Shown piece after piece: positions 9,067 through 17,159 of a stretch of 64,000 nucleotides of DNA (the first letter of the stretch is position 1; every line of letters begins with the position of its first letter). This DNA is from Flavobacteriaceae bacterium Ga0077528 (GTDB lineage Bacteria > Bacteroidota > Bacteroidia > Flavobacteriales > Flavobacteriaceae): NCBI GenBank assembly GCA_001464475.1, contig LNDX01000001.1, forward strand, positions 864,276-928,275. The letters run 5' to 3'. The position numbers and the translations under genes were made by a program. Below the pieces are notes generated by a model that ran no database searches, had not been told where the DNA came from, and worked only from the letters and a program-made list of their open reading frames with translations.

Positions 9067-10412
9067 TACTTTTTCTCTTTTGATGTTTCACCTTTTGGTT
9101 TGTAATAATTTGGCGGAAAACCATTTAATGTTCGCCATAATTCAAACCAAATAGGCACATTGTCTAATAAAGCCAATGTTTGCGCTCCAGAACCAATACT
9201 GACTTGTTTTGGCCAAGCTTCTTCTTTTTCATCAGGAGCAATTAAAACTCTAAATTTTCCATTTGGAGAAATAAAATTTTCAATGGCAACAATTTTTCCA
9301 CCAAAAGTTCCATAACTCATATTTGGCCAACCTGAAAATACAATTGTAGGCCAACCATCAAACCAAATTCTTACTTTTTCGCCTTTGTGAATTAAAGGTA
9401 AATCGGTTGGTGAAACATAAGTTTCTACTGCAATATCATATTTTGCAGGCATGATGCTTACAATTTGAGTTCCTTCCTTAATAGTTTCCCCAATTCCCGA
9501 TTGAATGGCACGGTTTACATAGCCATCTTGTGGGGCTTTTATGTAATACATTCCGTTTCGTATTTGGTAATTTACCACTTGATTTTCAAGTTTATTTACT
9601 TGTGCTTCGGTATCATATTGGCTACTCAATGCCGTGAATTGATCACTTTGTGCTTTTGATGATTTTTCTGAATATTCAGCACTGATTCTATTTATTTCAA
9701 CTTTTGCGTTTATTAATTCGTTTTTACTCGCTAGAAGTTTGTTTTCTTGTGTAATGATTTTAGCTTCTACTTCTTGTAATTTCAATCTTTTTTCTTCGAC
9801 ATCGGTTAATGGCTTTAGACCTTCTTTGTTCAATGTTACCGAACGATTGAATTGTGTGTTGGCAATTTTTATTTGTGTTTTTACAGCTTCCAAATCCATA
9901 CTATCACTTTGAACTTTCAAAACTCCTTGACGGATTTTATTTTGAGCTTGTTGTAATTTTAAGATTCTTTCGTTTTCAATGGCATTGATTTGTGCCGAAA
10001 GCGAAGTTACTTTTCCACCATAGGATTGTCCTGCCATTTTTTTAGCATCAACTTGACTTTTAGTATTTTCAACTAAATTGGGATCGAAATAATCTTCTTT
10101 AATTTCGGAAATGAAAAGAATAGTGTCGCCTTTTTTTACAAAATCACCTTCTTGAACGTACCATTTTTCTATTCTACCAGCAATTGCCGATTGAATAGTT
10201 TGTGGTCTTTGATTTGGTTTTAGCGTTGTAACTGCACCTGAACCTGAGATATTTTGCGTCCATGGAAGAAATAATATTACAACTCCAAGTAAGGATACAT
10301 ATAGGATTATTTTGTTCAATATTTTGTAATGTGGTCTATTGGCAAGACTTTTTACAGTACTATATTGATCAATATTTTCGGTTATCGGATTTTTTTTAGA
10401 AATATTTAGCAT
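9066..10412 (-). CDS. HlyD-family periplasmic adaptor (membrane fusion protein)
   Basis: The 448-residue adaptor has a single N-terminal membrane segment at about residues 34-53 (ILYVSLLGVVILFLPW) and then the lipoyl/barrel-sandwich half TIQSAIAGRIEKWYVQEGDFVKKGD. A long coiled-coil hairpin (about residues 120-280) and the second half, YYIKAPQDGYVNRAIQSGIGETIKEG, follow. This is the layout of type I exporter adaptors bridging the ABC transporter and TolC. It follows the ABC gene by 5 bp. The late GTFGGKIVAIENFISPNGKFRVLI region is the usual beta-barrel part. Confidence 0.9.
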   Translation of the reverse strand: MLNISKKNPITENIDQYSTVKSLANRPHYKILNKIILYVSLLGVVILFLPWTQNISGSGAVTTLKPNQRPQTIQSAIAGRIEKWYVQEGDFVKKGDTILFISEIKEDYFDPNLVENTKSQVDAKKMAGQSYGGKVTSLSAQINAIENERILKLQQAQNKIRQGVLKVQSDSMDLEAVKTQIKIANTQFNRSVTLNKEGLKPLTDVEEKRLKLQEVEAKIITQENKLLASKNELINAKVEINRISAEYSEKSSKAQSDQFTALSSQYDTEAQVNKLENQVVNYQIRNGMYYIKAPQDGYVNRAIQSGIGETIKEGTQIVSIMPAKYDIAVETYVSPTDLPLIHKGEKVRIWFDGWPTIVFSGWPNMSYGTFGGKIVAIENFISPNGKFRVLIAPDEKEEAWPKQVSIGSGAQTLALLDNVPIWFELWRTLNGFPPNYYKPKGETSKEKK

Positions 10413-10417
10413 GGCAA

Positions 10418-12082
10418 TTATTGTTTTGTGTCAGCAATTATTTTTCCGTCTTTCATTTTTATTTTTCTATTGCATTTTTGTTTCCAATATTCATTTTTAG
10501 AAGAGACAATTACAGTCCATTTGTTTTTGGAATCTGTAATAAAATCGATGATTTCTTTGGTTGCTTCTTCGTCCATTTTGTCTAAAGGATCCTCGAAAAA
10601 CAATATTTTTGGTTTATTTACAATACTTCTAGCTAATATAATTTTCTGTGCATTTGATGATGATAATTGACGTCCATCAGGGAAAATGTGTGTATCTAAT
10701 CCGTTTGGTAATGTTTTGATAAACGTTCCTAATTTTACGCTTTCAATTGCCCATTTTATGTCATCATGCGAAACTAATGGATTGTTGAACGTTATATTTT
10801 CTAAAATAGTTCCTTCAAATGGTGTTTCACCTTGAGTGATAGTTCCTATTTGAGAACGATATTGTGCCAAATCTATTTTACGATAGGTATCGTCATTTAT
10901 AAAAAATGAGCCTGATGTTGGTTGCATTCCACCTGACAAAACTCGTATTAATGTTGTTTTTCCTGAACCATTACTACCTTCAAGGTATATTTTTTCTGAT
11001 TGATCAATTTTTAAATTTATTTTGTCCAAAACATCATCCATAGAATCTGGAAATTTGAATCTAAGATTTTCTGCTTCTAAGGTAATATTAGTAAAACAGT
11101 AATCTTGATTTTTTGTTTGCGGTTCTTCGATATTCAAATCTACGATTTGACCAATTTTTTCAACAGATGTCAATACATCATATAGACTTTCTAAACCAAC
11201 AATTAATTTTTCAACAGAATTTAATACTAATAAAATTATAATTTCAGCAGCAACGAATTGTCCAATATTCATCTTTTGATTCAAAACTAAATATCCACCG
11301 ATAAACAACAAACAAGCAGTAATAATTACTTTAAAAACAATTAGTTGCGAAAATTGTCTTTTGATTACTTTGAAATGTTTTTCTCGATAATTTAAATATT
11401 CATCTACTAAAATGTTATTTTTATTTAAAGCAAAATCAAAGTTGTCTTGTTTTCTAAAACTGAAATTGTTTCTGGCAATTTCTTGAAGCCAACTTGCAAC
11501 TTTATATTTGTATTTTGATTCTTTCATACTTGAAGAAAGTCCTGGATTGTATGAAAATTTAAAAATAGAATAAAGTAGTACTATCAATAAAATTCCGAAG
11601 AAAATAAAGAAAGGATGATACAATGACAACAGAATTATTCCGAAAAGGATTTGTAATAAAGCTGTAGAAAAATCAATTAATAATTTTGAAGTTCCTTTTT
11701 GAATAGAAATAGTATCGAAAAAGCGATTGGCTAATTCTGGTGGATATTGGTTGTACAGTTCTTCAAATTTAATTTTAGGCAAACGATAGCTGAATTCGAA
11801 TGAAGAACGTACAAATATTTTTTGTTGTAAGTTTTCTGTAATTCGTAGTTGCATTAAGGATAATATTCCAACTAGAGCTACACCAATGACAACAATTACT
11901 ACAAGAACTATCCATGAAATGCTTACTTGTCCTGCTTGAATTAAATTAATAATAGCTTGGATTCCTAGTGGTAATGATAAACTTACTAATCCGGCAAAAA
12001 TGGCGTAGAAAATGATTTGAGAAATATCTCTTTTGTCTAATTTTAATAAATTATAAAACCGTTGTAAAGGCGTTTGACTCAT
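10418..12082 (-). CDS. ABC transporter: transmembrane domain fused to a degenerate ATP-binding domain
   Basis: The 554-residue protein has an ABC exporter membrane domain (about residues 20-310, with helices such as IIFYAIFAGLVSLSLPLGIQAII) fused to a nucleotide-binding domain. Walker A (GSNGSGKTT) and a Q-loop glutamine (ITQGETPFEGT) are intact. The signature reads LSSSN instead of LSGGQ, Walker B ends FFEDP with the usual Asp-Glu order swapped, and the switch histidine is replaced in IVSSKN. There is no C39 peptidase domain, so substrates with double-glycine leaders are not predicted. With the HlyD and TolC neighbours it forms an export system of unknown cargo, possibly with slow or unusual ATP turnover. 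Confidence 0.87.
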   Translation of the reverse strand: MSQTPLQRFYNLLKLDKRDISQIIFYAIFAGLVSLSLPLGIQAIINLIQAGQVSISWIVLVVIVVIGVALVGILSLMQLRITENLQQKIFVRSSFEFSYRLPKIKFEELYNQYPPELANRFFDTISIQKGTSKLLIDFSTALLQILFGIILLSLYHPFFIFFGILLIVLLYSIFKFSYNPGLSSSMKESKYKYKVASWLQEIARNNFSFRKQDNFDFALNKNNILVDEYLNYREKHFKVIKRQFSQLIVFKVIITACLLFIGGYLVLNQKMNIGQFVAAEIIILLVLNSVEKLIVGLESLYDVLTSVEKIGQIVDLNIEEPQTKNQDYCFTNITLEAENLRFKFPDSMDDVLDKINLKIDQSEKIYLEGSNGSGKTTLIRVLSGGMQPTSGSFFINDDTYRKIDLAQYRSQIGTITQGETPFEGTILENITFNNPLVSHDDIKWAIESVKLGTFIKTLPNGLDTHIFPDGRQLSSSNAQKIILARSIVNKPKILFFEDPLDKMDEEATKEIIDFITDSKNKWTVIVSSKNEYWKQKCNRKIKMKDGKIIADTKQ

Positions 12083-12087
12083 AACTA

Positions 12088-12759
12088 TTATTTTAATGTA
12101 TTTTCAACTAAATTGATATAAAAATCGGTTGGTGAAATAGAAGTGTTACAATTGGTAATTGTTTTTAAATGATCTTTTAGAAAATGTTGATGTAAAGCAC
12201 CTTCTACAATAGACGAAGCTAAACTTTTTGCAAAAGCATAGTTAGGGTTTACTTCATTAATCATTTCAATAATTCGGTTGATTACTCTTTTATAAACTAG
12301 AAAAAAACCTTCTTTATTTTCTTCATCAACTTCTTTTGTAAGCAAAGTTTTTGTAAATTCTTGAATGATTATTTTGTTTAATATTGCTTCATTTATATGT
12401 AATGTTGTTGAATCATCTTCAACTTTTTCAGTAACTATGGTGATACCTTTTTTCAGGCGTTCCATAGGAATTGAAACATTTGTTGTGGCAAATGCTAATT
12501 TATATTCTATCCAGCCCCAATACCAAGAGGAAAGGTATAACAATAATTTGTGTTTGCTTTCAAAATAACGATAAATAGAACTTTCATTCGAGCTTATTTT
12601 TTCACCCAATTTTTTGAATGTAAAATTTTCAAATCCAATTTCATCTATTAATAGAATACTTTGTTCAATGATTTTCTTTCCTAAATCTGATGTTTCAGGA
12701 TTTTTGACATATAATTTATCATTTACAGAAATGATTATGTTAGAAAGTATATTTTGCAT
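12088..12759 (-). CDS. TetR/AcrR-type transcriptional regulator
   Basis: The 223-residue protein has a helix-turn-helix at about residues 25-75. KIIEQSILLIDEIGFENFTFKKLGEKI is followed by SSIYRYFESKHKLLLYLSSWYW, which fits the TetR recognition helix and the start of helix 4. The C-terminal half should bind a ligand and dimerise but has no recognisable subfamily. It lies 5 bp before the ABC gene and 2 bp after a DUF2490 gene, so it is expected to control this export operon. A candidate target is the AATAGT palindrome at 14869-14883 and 17872-17886, although nothing in the sequence proves the link. Confidence 0.85.
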   Translation of the reverse strand: MQNILSNIIISVNDKLYVKNPETSDLGKKIIEQSILLIDEIGFENFTFKKLGEKISSNESSIYRYFESKHKLLLYLSSWYWGWIEYKLAFATTNVSIPMERLKKGITIVTEKVEDDSTTLHINEAILNKIIIQEFTKTLLTKEVDEENKEGFFLVYKRVINRIIEMINEVNPNYAFAKSLASSIVEGALHQHFLKDHLKTITNCNTSISPTDFYINLVENTLK

Positions 12760-12761
12760 TA

Positions 12762-13466
12762 CTAATCTGTTGTTATTGGTGTAAAGTCTTTGTTTTTTTT
12801 ATTTAAGTCAAGAGTATACAAAATGGCAAGGTTTAAAAAATTTTTTCCTGTTTCATCATTAATACGGTAATCAAATTGATAAATATAACCAGTTTGAACA
12901 GTTAACTCTTTTGAAAACTCATATCCGCAACCCATAAAAAATCTGTTTCTTTCAAAAAATGGTTCGTTATCAGTAAAAAATATTTCATTCCATGCCGTTA
13001 AATAAAAAGTTTTAGGCATTATAGTTTTATTATTTATTGGCACTAATGCTCCTAATCTATATCTAAATCTATTTCTGTATCCGTTTGAAGTAAAGCGTTG
13101 TTCTGCTCTATATCGATGTTCAAATGTAACAAACTCTAAAGGGTTTTTCATATTTATTTGAAGCCATGTTCTAGTTTCTAGATTTTTTGCAGGTAGTTCA
13201 AAGTTTCCTCCTTCACTATAGGTATTATATGAACCAATACCTGTTGTTACAGAAAAGTTTTTTTTGATTAAATAAGTTGCTCCACCTTTATATTCGTAAT
13301 AATGAAATTGATCGTAAAAAGATAAACTTCTTAATTGTGCTTCAAAAAAAGTATTCCATTTAGAATTTAGTTTAAAATTGAAATTAACAATATTCCATGA
13401 ACCAATTTCATTTTGAGAATAACTAATACTTGTAAATAAAAATAATAAAAAACTAATTTTTTTCAT
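12762..13466 (-). CDS. DUF2490 family protein, predicted outer-membrane beta-barrel
   Basis: The 234-residue product has a signal peptide (MKKISFLLFLFTSISYSQ) and then alternating aromatic and polar strands, for example WNTFFEAQLRSLSFYDQFHYYEYKGG and FVTFEHRYRAEQRF. The RYRLG / TAWNEIFF / ERNRFFMGCGYEF segments are typical of DUF2490 proteins, which look like small outer-membrane barrels of unknown role. It is the second DUF2490 gene in the same operon; the first is at 16236-17012. It sits 7 bp after the TerC gene and 2 bp before the TetR gene. Confidence 0.8.
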   Translation of the reverse strand: MKKISFLLFLFTSISYSQNEIGSWNIVNFNFKLNSKWNTFFEAQLRSLSFYDQFHYYEYKGGATYLIKKNFSVTTGIGSYNTYSEGGNFELPAKNLETRTWLQINMKNPLEFVTFEHRYRAEQRFTSNGYRNRFRYRLGALVPINNKTIMPKTFYLTAWNEIFFTDNEPFFERNRFFMGCGYEFSKELTVQTGYIYQFDYRINDETGKNFLNLAILYTLDLNKKNKDFTPITTD

Positions 13467-13473
13467 TACAATA

Positions 13474-14181
13474 CTAAGGTAAATTTACATGTTTTTTTGT
13501 TACGGTTTTCATTTGAATGATATCTACTAAAAAGGCAAATGCCATTGAAAAATAGATGTATCCTTTAGGAATTTCGAAATGAAACCCTTCTGCAATAAGT
13601 GATACTCCAATCATCATTAAAAAACAAAGAGCTAAAACTTTAAAAGACGGATGTTTAGAAATAAATTCACTAATTGGTTTTGCTGCAAATAGCATAATTA
13701 TTACTGTTACAATTACTGCTGTGTACATTACCCAAAGCTCATCGACCATTCCAACCGCAGTGATAATTGAATCTACTGAAAAAACTAAATCTAACAGAAT
13801 TACTTCACCTAGAAGTTTTCTAAAATTTCCTTTTTTTGGAAGTTCTGCTTCGTGTGAATTAGCGATTTCTGTTTTGTGATAAATCTCTTTGGTACTTTTA
13901 TATATTAAAAATAAACCTCCAAGTATTAAAATAATACCTTTTCCTGTGAAGTCAATTTCAAAAAGCGAAAATAATGTTTTATCAAGTTTTAGTATCCAAG
14001 AAATAAAACCTAAGAGTACTAATCGCATTACCATCGCTAGTCCAATTCCCCAATAGCGCAATTTGTTTCTTTGGCTTTCTGGGAGTTTATCGGCAAGAAT
14101 AGAAATGAAAATAATGTTGTCTATTCCTAGTATTACTTCGAGAGCAATTAATGAAATTAAAGGTATTAAAGCGTCTATCAT
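13474..14181 (-). CDS. TerC-family integral membrane protein
   Basis: The 235-residue protein has about seven membrane segments and the two conserved acidic motifs of TerC, LGIDNIIFISIL near residue 20 and VFSVDSIITAVG in the second half. TerC proteins are linked to tellurite resistance and, in several bacteria, to manganese export that keeps secreted enzymes metallated. A transport role at the inner membrane is therefore likely, but the ion cannot be read from sequence. It lies 11 bp after the leucine-rich-repeat gene and 7 bp before a DUF2490 gene on the same strand. Confidence 0.9.
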   Translation of the reverse strand: MIDALIPLISLIALEVILGIDNIIFISILADKLPESQRNKLRYWGIGLAMVMRLVLLGFISWILKLDKTLFSLFEIDFTGKGIILILGGLFLIYKSTKEIYHKTEIANSHEAELPKKGNFRKLLGEVILLDLVFSVDSIITAVGMVDELWVMYTAVIVTVIIMLFAAKPISEFISKHPSFKVLALCFLMMIGVSLIAEGFHFEIPKGYIYFSMAFAFLVDIIQMKTVTKKHVNLP

Positions 14182-14192
14182 ATTGTTGAATT

Positions 14193-14825
14193 TTAGAAAT
14201 TAATTTTAAATCCAAAGTTTAGGTTTTTCATGTCCTGTAATTCAGGGTTTATGTTGTTGTCTTTTAAATCTAGATATTTCAAATGGTCTAAAGCTTCCAA
14301 CTTTGGAATTTCTTTAAATTTATTGTTGTTTAAATACAATGATTCTAAATTTTTAAACTTTAGTAATTCATTTGGTAAGACAGATAGGTTGTCGTTTTCA
14401 AGATGAAGCGATTTTAATTTTGGTAATTTAGATAGAATAGAAAGTGTTTTAGGAAGATTCATATTCTTTTCCTCATTCAAATAGATTTCTTCTAAATTGG
14501 TTAAATTAGAAAATCCTTCTGGTAAGTTTGTAAAATCGTTATTACTTAAATCAATTGTTTTTAGTGATTTAATATTTGATATTGCTGATGGAATTTCTTT
14601 TAAATGATCATTTTTTAAACTTAAATATTCTAAGTTGATAAATTTTGACCAATTCTCATTAGATAAATTTATATTTTGATTACTAAGATTTAATCTTAAT
14701 ACTTTTTCTGGTTCTTTTAGCGCTTCAGACAAAGATGTATACTCTTTTGCCTTATCGTTATTTTGAGAAAATACTGCATATGAACAGAGTAGCAATACAA
14801 TTTTAAGTAGATTATTTTTTTTCAT
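14193..14825 (-). CDS. Exported leucine-rich-repeat protein
   Basis: The ATG at 14825 gives a clear signal peptide (KKNNLLKIVLLLCSYAVFSQ); an earlier ATG at 14864 would place charged residues before it and lies on the promoter. The mature part holds about six leucine-rich repeats, such as LEYLSLKNDHLKEIPSAI, LKTIDLSNNDFTNLPEGF and LESLYLNNNKFKEIP, for about 210 residues in all. No enzymatic domain or sorting signal follows, so it is probably a binding protein of the periplasm or surface. It has its own promoter with an overlapping palindrome (14862-14883) within the larger operon. Confidence 0.85.
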   Translation of the reverse strand: MKKNNLLKIVLLLCSYAVFSQNNDKAKEYTSLSEALKEPEKVLRLNLSNQNINLSNENWSKFINLEYLSLKNDHLKEIPSAISNIKSLKTIDLSNNDFTNLPEGFSNLTNLEEIYLNEEKNMNLPKTLSILSKLPKLKSLHLENDNLSVLPNELLKFKNLESLYLNNNKFKEIPKLEALDHLKYLDLKDNNINPELQDMKNLNFGFKINF

Positions 14826-14861
14826 GATGCACTTTTTTAATGTTAAAACGATTTTCAATTG

Positions 14862-14883
14862 CAAATATAATAGTAAAACTATT
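14862..14883 (-). promoter_or_regulatory. Promoter with overlapping palindromic operator
   Basis: On the minus strand a TATATTTG -7 box (14869-14862) is directly preceded by the palindrome AATAGTTTTACTATT (14883-14869), and the two share one base. An identical arrangement with AATAGTATTACTATT precedes the lipoprotein gene at 17816. No good TTTG element is found about 20 bp upstream, so the palindrome occupies the place of the -33 region. It could bind a repressor or an activator. This promoter lets the leucine-rich-repeat, TerC and export genes be transcribed apart from the upstream genes. Confidence 0.6.
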
Positions 14884-14918
14884 AATAATTGTTTTTTAGC
14901 TATTATTTTTACTTTTTT

Positions 14919-15422
14919 TTAACCTTTTGCTTTCTCAGTAATTGAGATTGATTTTTGTAGTATTAATGAATTTGGAATGGTTATAATTTTGTCATTTTCT
15001 GTTTTTAAATGAATGAAAAAATAGGTCAAGTCAGATATTTCGCCAGAAAAAGGATAGTCTTTATCTAATACTTCGATGTAATCTCCAATTTTTAGTGGAT
15101 GATTAAAAAATAATATTATTCCAGAGGTAATATTTGATAGCAGTGACCATTGTGCAAAAAATGCAATTCCAAAAGCTGTTAATATTGATGTAGCAAAAAT
15201 GGCAATTTCATTTTGTTTTAAACCCCAAATTGCAGAAAGTAGAATTATAGCCGTTAATGAAAGTAATAGATTAATAGTTTTAATCATTATTTTTCTTCTT
15301 CCTCTTTGTAATTGAGTGTTTTTTAGAGCGTTGTTTATTATAGTTTTAGTTGCAAAATAAGTTAATAGGTAGCAAAATAATACTACACCAGTTTCAATGA
15401 TTTGAATAGTAATAGGTTTCAT
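14919..15422 (-). CDS. Short MscS-type mechanosensitive channel protein
   Basis: The 167-residue protein has three hydrophobic segments (about 5-25, 48-66 and 74-95). They are followed by the MscS pore and beta-domain motif SLLSNITSGIILFFNHPLKIGDYIEV and by TIPNSLILQKSI. It ends there, so the C-terminal alpha/beta cage of E. coli MscS (286 residues) is missing. Short MscS-like proteins of this size are known in Bacteroidetes, and no frameshift is apparent. It would open under membrane tension in the inner membrane. It lies 8 bp after the Fic gene. Confidence 0.82.
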   Translation of the reverse strand: MKPITIQIIETGVVLFCYLLTYFATKTIINNALKNTQLQRGRRKIMIKTINLLLSLTAIILLSAIWGLKQNEIAIFATSILTAFGIAFFAQWSLLSNITSGIILFFNHPLKIGDYIEVLDKDYPFSGEISDLTYFFIHLKTENDKIITIPNSLILQKSISITEKAKG

Positions 15423-15430
15423 AATTTATT

Positions 15431-16228
15431 TTATTGATTATTTTTTATTCTTTCTCTATTTTTTCCAATTTCATCAATTTTTTCAAGTAATAAATTAGAG
15501 TTTATTAATAAGCGATCTAATTCTTGTTCGAAAAACTCTTCTGTATGTTTATTCCATTTTAATGGATTTTTTTCTAATTCTTTAAAACTATTACTAAGTG
15601 TATTTATATAAAGTTTTTTTTCGTTTGCATCATTTATAAAAATTGGAGGATATAAATTAAACATCAACAGCCAATTTTTTGCAATGCGAGTTACTCTTCC
15701 ATTTCCGTCTAAAAAAGGATGTATACGAATTAGTTCATGATGTAAATATATTGCTTTAACAATTGGAATTTTAATTTTTTCCATTCTGTAAAGCATTTCA
15801 GAGACCAAGCTTGGAATCAAATTTGGTTCAGGACAAATATGAGCACCGATTTGGACATTAGATTTTCTGTAACTATTTGGATGTATTTTATTTGTTTCTG
15901 GGGATATTAATCTTAATAATTGAAACAATTGAATTTCATTGCCGAAATTGTTTTTATCAATTATTTCCTCAATAACAAAATCTAAAGTAGTTTTTAAGTT
16001 TTCTAAATATTCTACAGCCTCTTCATCGTTTTGCGCCTCCATTTGAGCATTTTTTATGCTTAATAGTTCTTTTAAATCATGAATTCCTTCAAGATAAGTG
16101 TCGAGCAAGTCGTCGTCAAGGTGATATCTACTATATATTATCAATCTGTATATAGCTTTTATTGTTTCATTGATTTGATCAATTTTTTTTTGATTCACCT
16201 CAATTATTTCAGTAGGTAGTAATAACAT
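15431..16228 (-). CDS. Fic-domain protein (predicted AMP transferase)
   Basis: The 265-residue protein has the full Fic motif HPFLDGNGR near residue 172, followed by VTRIAKNWLL. The region LHHELIRIHPF is the usual approach to the active site. Fic enzymes transfer AMP or related groups from nucleotides to target proteins. I could not place a clear (S/T)xxxE(G/N) inhibitory helix at either end, and no small antitoxin gene is adjacent. It sits between a DUF2490 gene (7 bp upstream) and the MscS gene (8 bp downstream) inside the long operon. Its target is unknown. Confidence 0.9.
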   Translation of the reverse strand: MLLLPTEIIEVNQKKIDQINETIKAIYRLIIYSRYHLDDDLLDTYLEGIHDLKELLSIKNAQMEAQNDEEAVEYLENLKTTLDFVIEEIIDKNNFGNEIQLFQLLRLISPETNKIHPNSYRKSNVQIGAHICPEPNLIPSLVSEMLYRMEKIKIPIVKAIYLHHELIRIHPFLDGNGRVTRIAKNWLLMFNLYPPIFINDANEKKLYINTLSNSFKELEKNPLKWNKHTEEFFEQELDRLLINSNLLLEKIDEIGKNRERIKNNQ

Positions 16229-16235
16229 AGTTCAA

Positions 16236-17012
16236 TTATTTTTTTGAAGTTAAATCAAAGTTGAAGTTTGTGTTGATTATAAATCCGTTATTATTTTGAA
16301 ACACATTTCTGTTGTTAACTTCTCTTCCTAATTGAAGTGTTTGGTTTAGATAGCCTGCTTCAATGCGCAAACTATTACTAAATCTATATCCTAGTACCAG
16401 TCCAATTCTATTTTGATCAAAAATATTTTCATTTACATTTTTCCCAAAACCTATAAAAAGCTCATCATAAGCAGCAATGTATGGTGTTTTATTTTCTATT
16501 TTATCTCCTTTTAATGGCATTTGTATTCTAAACATGTATCTAAATCTGTTTAAGAAAGGGAATTCATCTTCGTTGGTTAATGCTGCATTTGAATAACGAC
16601 CAACCCATCTTTGCTCAAGCATAAATCGATGCGATATATCAATTTTTGAAATTTTATCAGTGATTGTTATCATTTGAAAAGCTCGATGTTCTGTAAAATC
16701 TTTTCCCATACCATTTATTGGAGTGTCTCCATATGGATAGGTTTCAATCCAAGCATATCCTACTCGTAATTGTATCTTTTGATTTAATTGATAGTTTAGG
16801 CCAAGTCGAAGTAATCCTTGTTGTTTGTCTGTAATAAAATTATCTCTTCGAAGTTGATATTCGCTATGAATACTGTATTTATCATTAAATTTAAATGTTC
16901 CAAAATAATTGTACCAACCAATATTGTTGTTCTCATTTACTCTTGTGTTTTGAGCGTAAGAACTGTTAATTGAGAAAATTATAATGATTAGAAATGTAAA
17001 TTTTAGATTCAT
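16236..17012 (-). CDS. DUF2490 family protein, first gene of the long operon
   Basis: The 258-residue protein has a signal peptide ending near residue 20 (SINSSYAQ) and barrel-like strands: KYSIHSEYQLRRDNF, QLRVGYAWIETYPYG, HRFMLEQRWVGRY and NRFRYMFRIQMPL. It belongs to the same DUF2490 family as the 12762-13466 product, though the two are clearly diverged. It probably resides in the outer membrane, with unknown function. Its ATG is covered by leader element copy 1, so its translation and perhaps that of the whole operon may be controlled through that RNA. Confidence 0.8.
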   Translation of the reverse strand: MNLKFTFLIIIIFSINSSYAQNTRVNENNNIGWYNYFGTFKFNDKYSIHSEYQLRRDNFITDKQQGLLRLGLNYQLNQKIQLRVGYAWIETYPYGDTPINGMGKDFTEHRAFQMITITDKISKIDISHRFMLEQRWVGRYSNAALTNEDEFPFLNRFRYMFRIQMPLKGDKIENKTPYIAAYDELFIGFGKNVNENIFDQNRIGLVLGYRFSNSLRIEAGYLNQTLQLGREVNNRNVFQNNNGFIINTNFNFDLTSKK

Positions 17013-17110
17013 ATGTTTAAATATTATTTGTTAGAGGTAACATATAGTATCGCCTTTTTAATCATTGGTTTTTGTTTTCAACAAACTTTTTGTTTGTGGC
17101 GATTTCATAA
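17010..17110 (-). promoter_or_regulatory. Conserved structured 5' leader element, copy 1
   Basis: On the minus strand this leader runs from a short frame (ATG at 17108, peptide MKSPQTKSLLKTKTND, stop at 17060-17058) to the ATG of the DUF2490 gene at 17012. ATCGCC pairs with GGCGAT (P1), TTTGT with ACAAA (P2), and TATATGTT with AACATATG, which contains the gene start (P3, one G-U pair). The distance from leader ATG to gene ATG is 96 nt. Three more copies lie at 27080, 28546 and 61885. It directly follows a terminator-like hairpin, so it starts a new transcript. Confidence 0.75.
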
Positions 17111-17121
17111 TACTAAAAATT

Positions 17122-17151
17122 TTGGGCTGACCCATTTAAGAACCAGCCCAA
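17122..17151 (-). terminator. Intrinsic terminator after the lipoprotein gene
   Basis: An 8-bp perfect stem (TTGGGCTG / CAGCCCAA) with a 14-nt loop is followed on the minus strand by AATTTTTAG. It lies 8 bp past the stop of the 17160-17816 gene and separates that gene from the operon headed by leader copy 1. Confidence 0.75.
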
Positions 17152-17159
17152 GTTAATTA

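Noticed and set aside
10418..12082. ABC exporter considered as a bacteriocin-processing transporter
   Set aside because: There is no N-terminal C39 peptidase domain and no double-glycine precursor gene nearby.
14919..15422. Short MscS gene considered a truncated pseudogene
   Set aside because: The frame is tightly placed in the operon, codon use is like its neighbours, and MscS-like proteins of this size are known in the phylum. No remnant of the missing domain follows.
15431..16228. Fic protein as the toxin of a toxin-antitoxin pair
   Set aside because: No small antitoxin frame lies beside it, the neighbours are tightly packed unrelated genes, and the length fits stand-alone Fic proteins.
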